Assembly: GCA_028247315.1 (NCBI GenBank)
Contig: JAOKFZ010000014.1
Location: 1-44,497 of the forward strand
Direction of reading: 5' to 3'
Length of the DNA stretch: 44,497 nucleotides
DNA from: Bacteroidia bacterium
GTDB taxonomy: Bacteria; Bacteroidota; Bacteroidia; NS11-12g; UBA9320
Shown: piece by piece, positions 44,200 through 44,497 of the stretch
Layout of the letters: every line of letters starts with the position of its first letter
Position numbering within the stretch: the stretch's first letter is position 1
Program-made: the position numbers and the translations under genes
The notes under the pieces: generated by a model
What the model saw: only the letters and a program-made list of their open reading frames with translations
Database searches by the model: none
What the model was told of the DNA's origin: nothing

Positions 44200-44497
44200 A
44201 TGAAGAGCTTACCTACCACACTTAAAATCGCAGTACTAGCTGCCGTATCCAGCCTCTTTTTGGCCAATAGTGGCGGCAGTCCTGGGGGCAACACCGGCTC
44301 CGCTGTGGATGGAGGCAGAACCTGTGCCACCCAAGGTGGATGCCATGCAGGTAGACCAATTTTAAAACAGGATATGATAACTACAGATATACCTGCTACC
44401 GGGTACGAACCGGGAAAAAATTATCAAATAACATTAAACCCAACAAGTGAAAGAAATGCTCAATGGGGTTATGAAATGCTGGTACAGAGTAGTAGTG
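44200..44497 (+). CDS. Choice-of-anchor V-like exported protein, 3' end outside window
   Basis: The first 99 residues are visible. A signal peptide (about 1-21) is followed by a Gly/Ser-rich segment NSGGSPGGNTGSAVDGG and a cysteine motif RTCATQGGCHAG. This is the start of the reelin-like choice-of-anchor V domain common in Bacteroidota surface proteins, where a Gly-rich S-P-G-x-x-T-G-S-P/A pattern precedes a C-x(n)-CH. The usual CxxCH spacing is widened here to C-x5-CH. Proteins of this type often end in a type IX secretion signal, which would lie beyond the window. It is divergent from rimP, with ATG 44200 preceded by an A-rich leader. Confidence 0.75.
   Translation, partial: MKSLPTTLKIAVLAAVSSLFLANSGGSPGGNTGSAVDGGRTCATQGGCHAGRPILKQDMITTDIPATGYEPGKNYQITLNPTSERNAQWGYEMLVQSSS

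Overview
The window is a contiguous piece of a Bacteroidota chromosome, most likely from a marine, sunlit-water member. Three things support this. Exact copies of the Bacteroidota promoter element TAnnTTTG sit just upstream of many start codons. There are family-typical genes: an OstA-like protein, a GH3/beta-lactamase fusion, DUF4197, a GldM-like domain and a long Rho with a charged insert. Light-related genes include a proteorhodopsin and three photolyase/cryptochrome paralogues. The order within the phylum cannot be fixed from sequence reading alone. I saw no rRNA, tRNA, CRISPR array, transposase or prophage gene.

Layout. 1-7040: a terminator from an upstream gene, an M23 peptidase lipoprotein, a methylmalonyl-CoA mutase that looks like a shortened small subunit fused to a full large subunit and overlaps a tiny YqaE/Pmp3 membrane gene, thymidylate synthase (-), and a lipoyl-bearing 2-oxo acid dehydrogenase E2. 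7040-12450: a 0.6 kb gene-poor stretch, proteorhodopsin (-), an AspT/YidE-type transporter and Rho. 12451-21940: a coupled tilS / GldM-like pair (-), then OstA-like protein, fatty acid desaturase, NagZ-like GH3 + serine hydrolase fusion, DUF4197 lipoprotein and BioY (all +). 21932-24336: a two-gene operon (-) of a KAS III-like enzyme and HMG-CoA synthase. 24337-26708: a gene-poor region with an 11-bp inverted repeat, a truncated beta-propeller lipoprotein, a small conserved Bacteroidota protein and a hotdog thioesterase. 26794-31888: a light/DNA-repair cluster of DUF2256, cryptochrome-DASH, a PhrB/FeS-BCP-like photolyase, an atypical SDR and, divergently, a third photolyase-like protein. 31968-38274: C-terminal processing protease and Ndk (-), then a tightly packed NrnA-like / FKBP lipoprotein / ABC exporter operon (+). 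38399-44106: FabH and the conserved rimP-nusA-infB operon (-). The window ends inside a choice-of-anchor-V-like exported protein (+).

How the genes fit together. Housekeeping functions dominate: translation and transcription (rimP, nusA, infB, rho, tilS), nucleotides (thyA, ndk, nrnA-like), lipids (fabH, desaturase, HMG-CoA synthase) and envelope (M23, OstA-like, GH3 fusion, Prc). The light theme stands out, with a proton-pumping rhodopsin carrying green-tuning Met plus a multi-photolyase cluster. The most notable observations are the MutA-like/MutB fusion, the KAS III-HMG-CoA synthase operon (possible NphT7-like acetoacetyl-CoA supply), a PhrB-like photolyase that appears to have lost its Fe-S ligands, a terminator-shaped hairpin between promoter and start codon of rimP-nusA-infB, and several promoters placed so close to the start codon that the mRNAs should be leaderless or nearly so.
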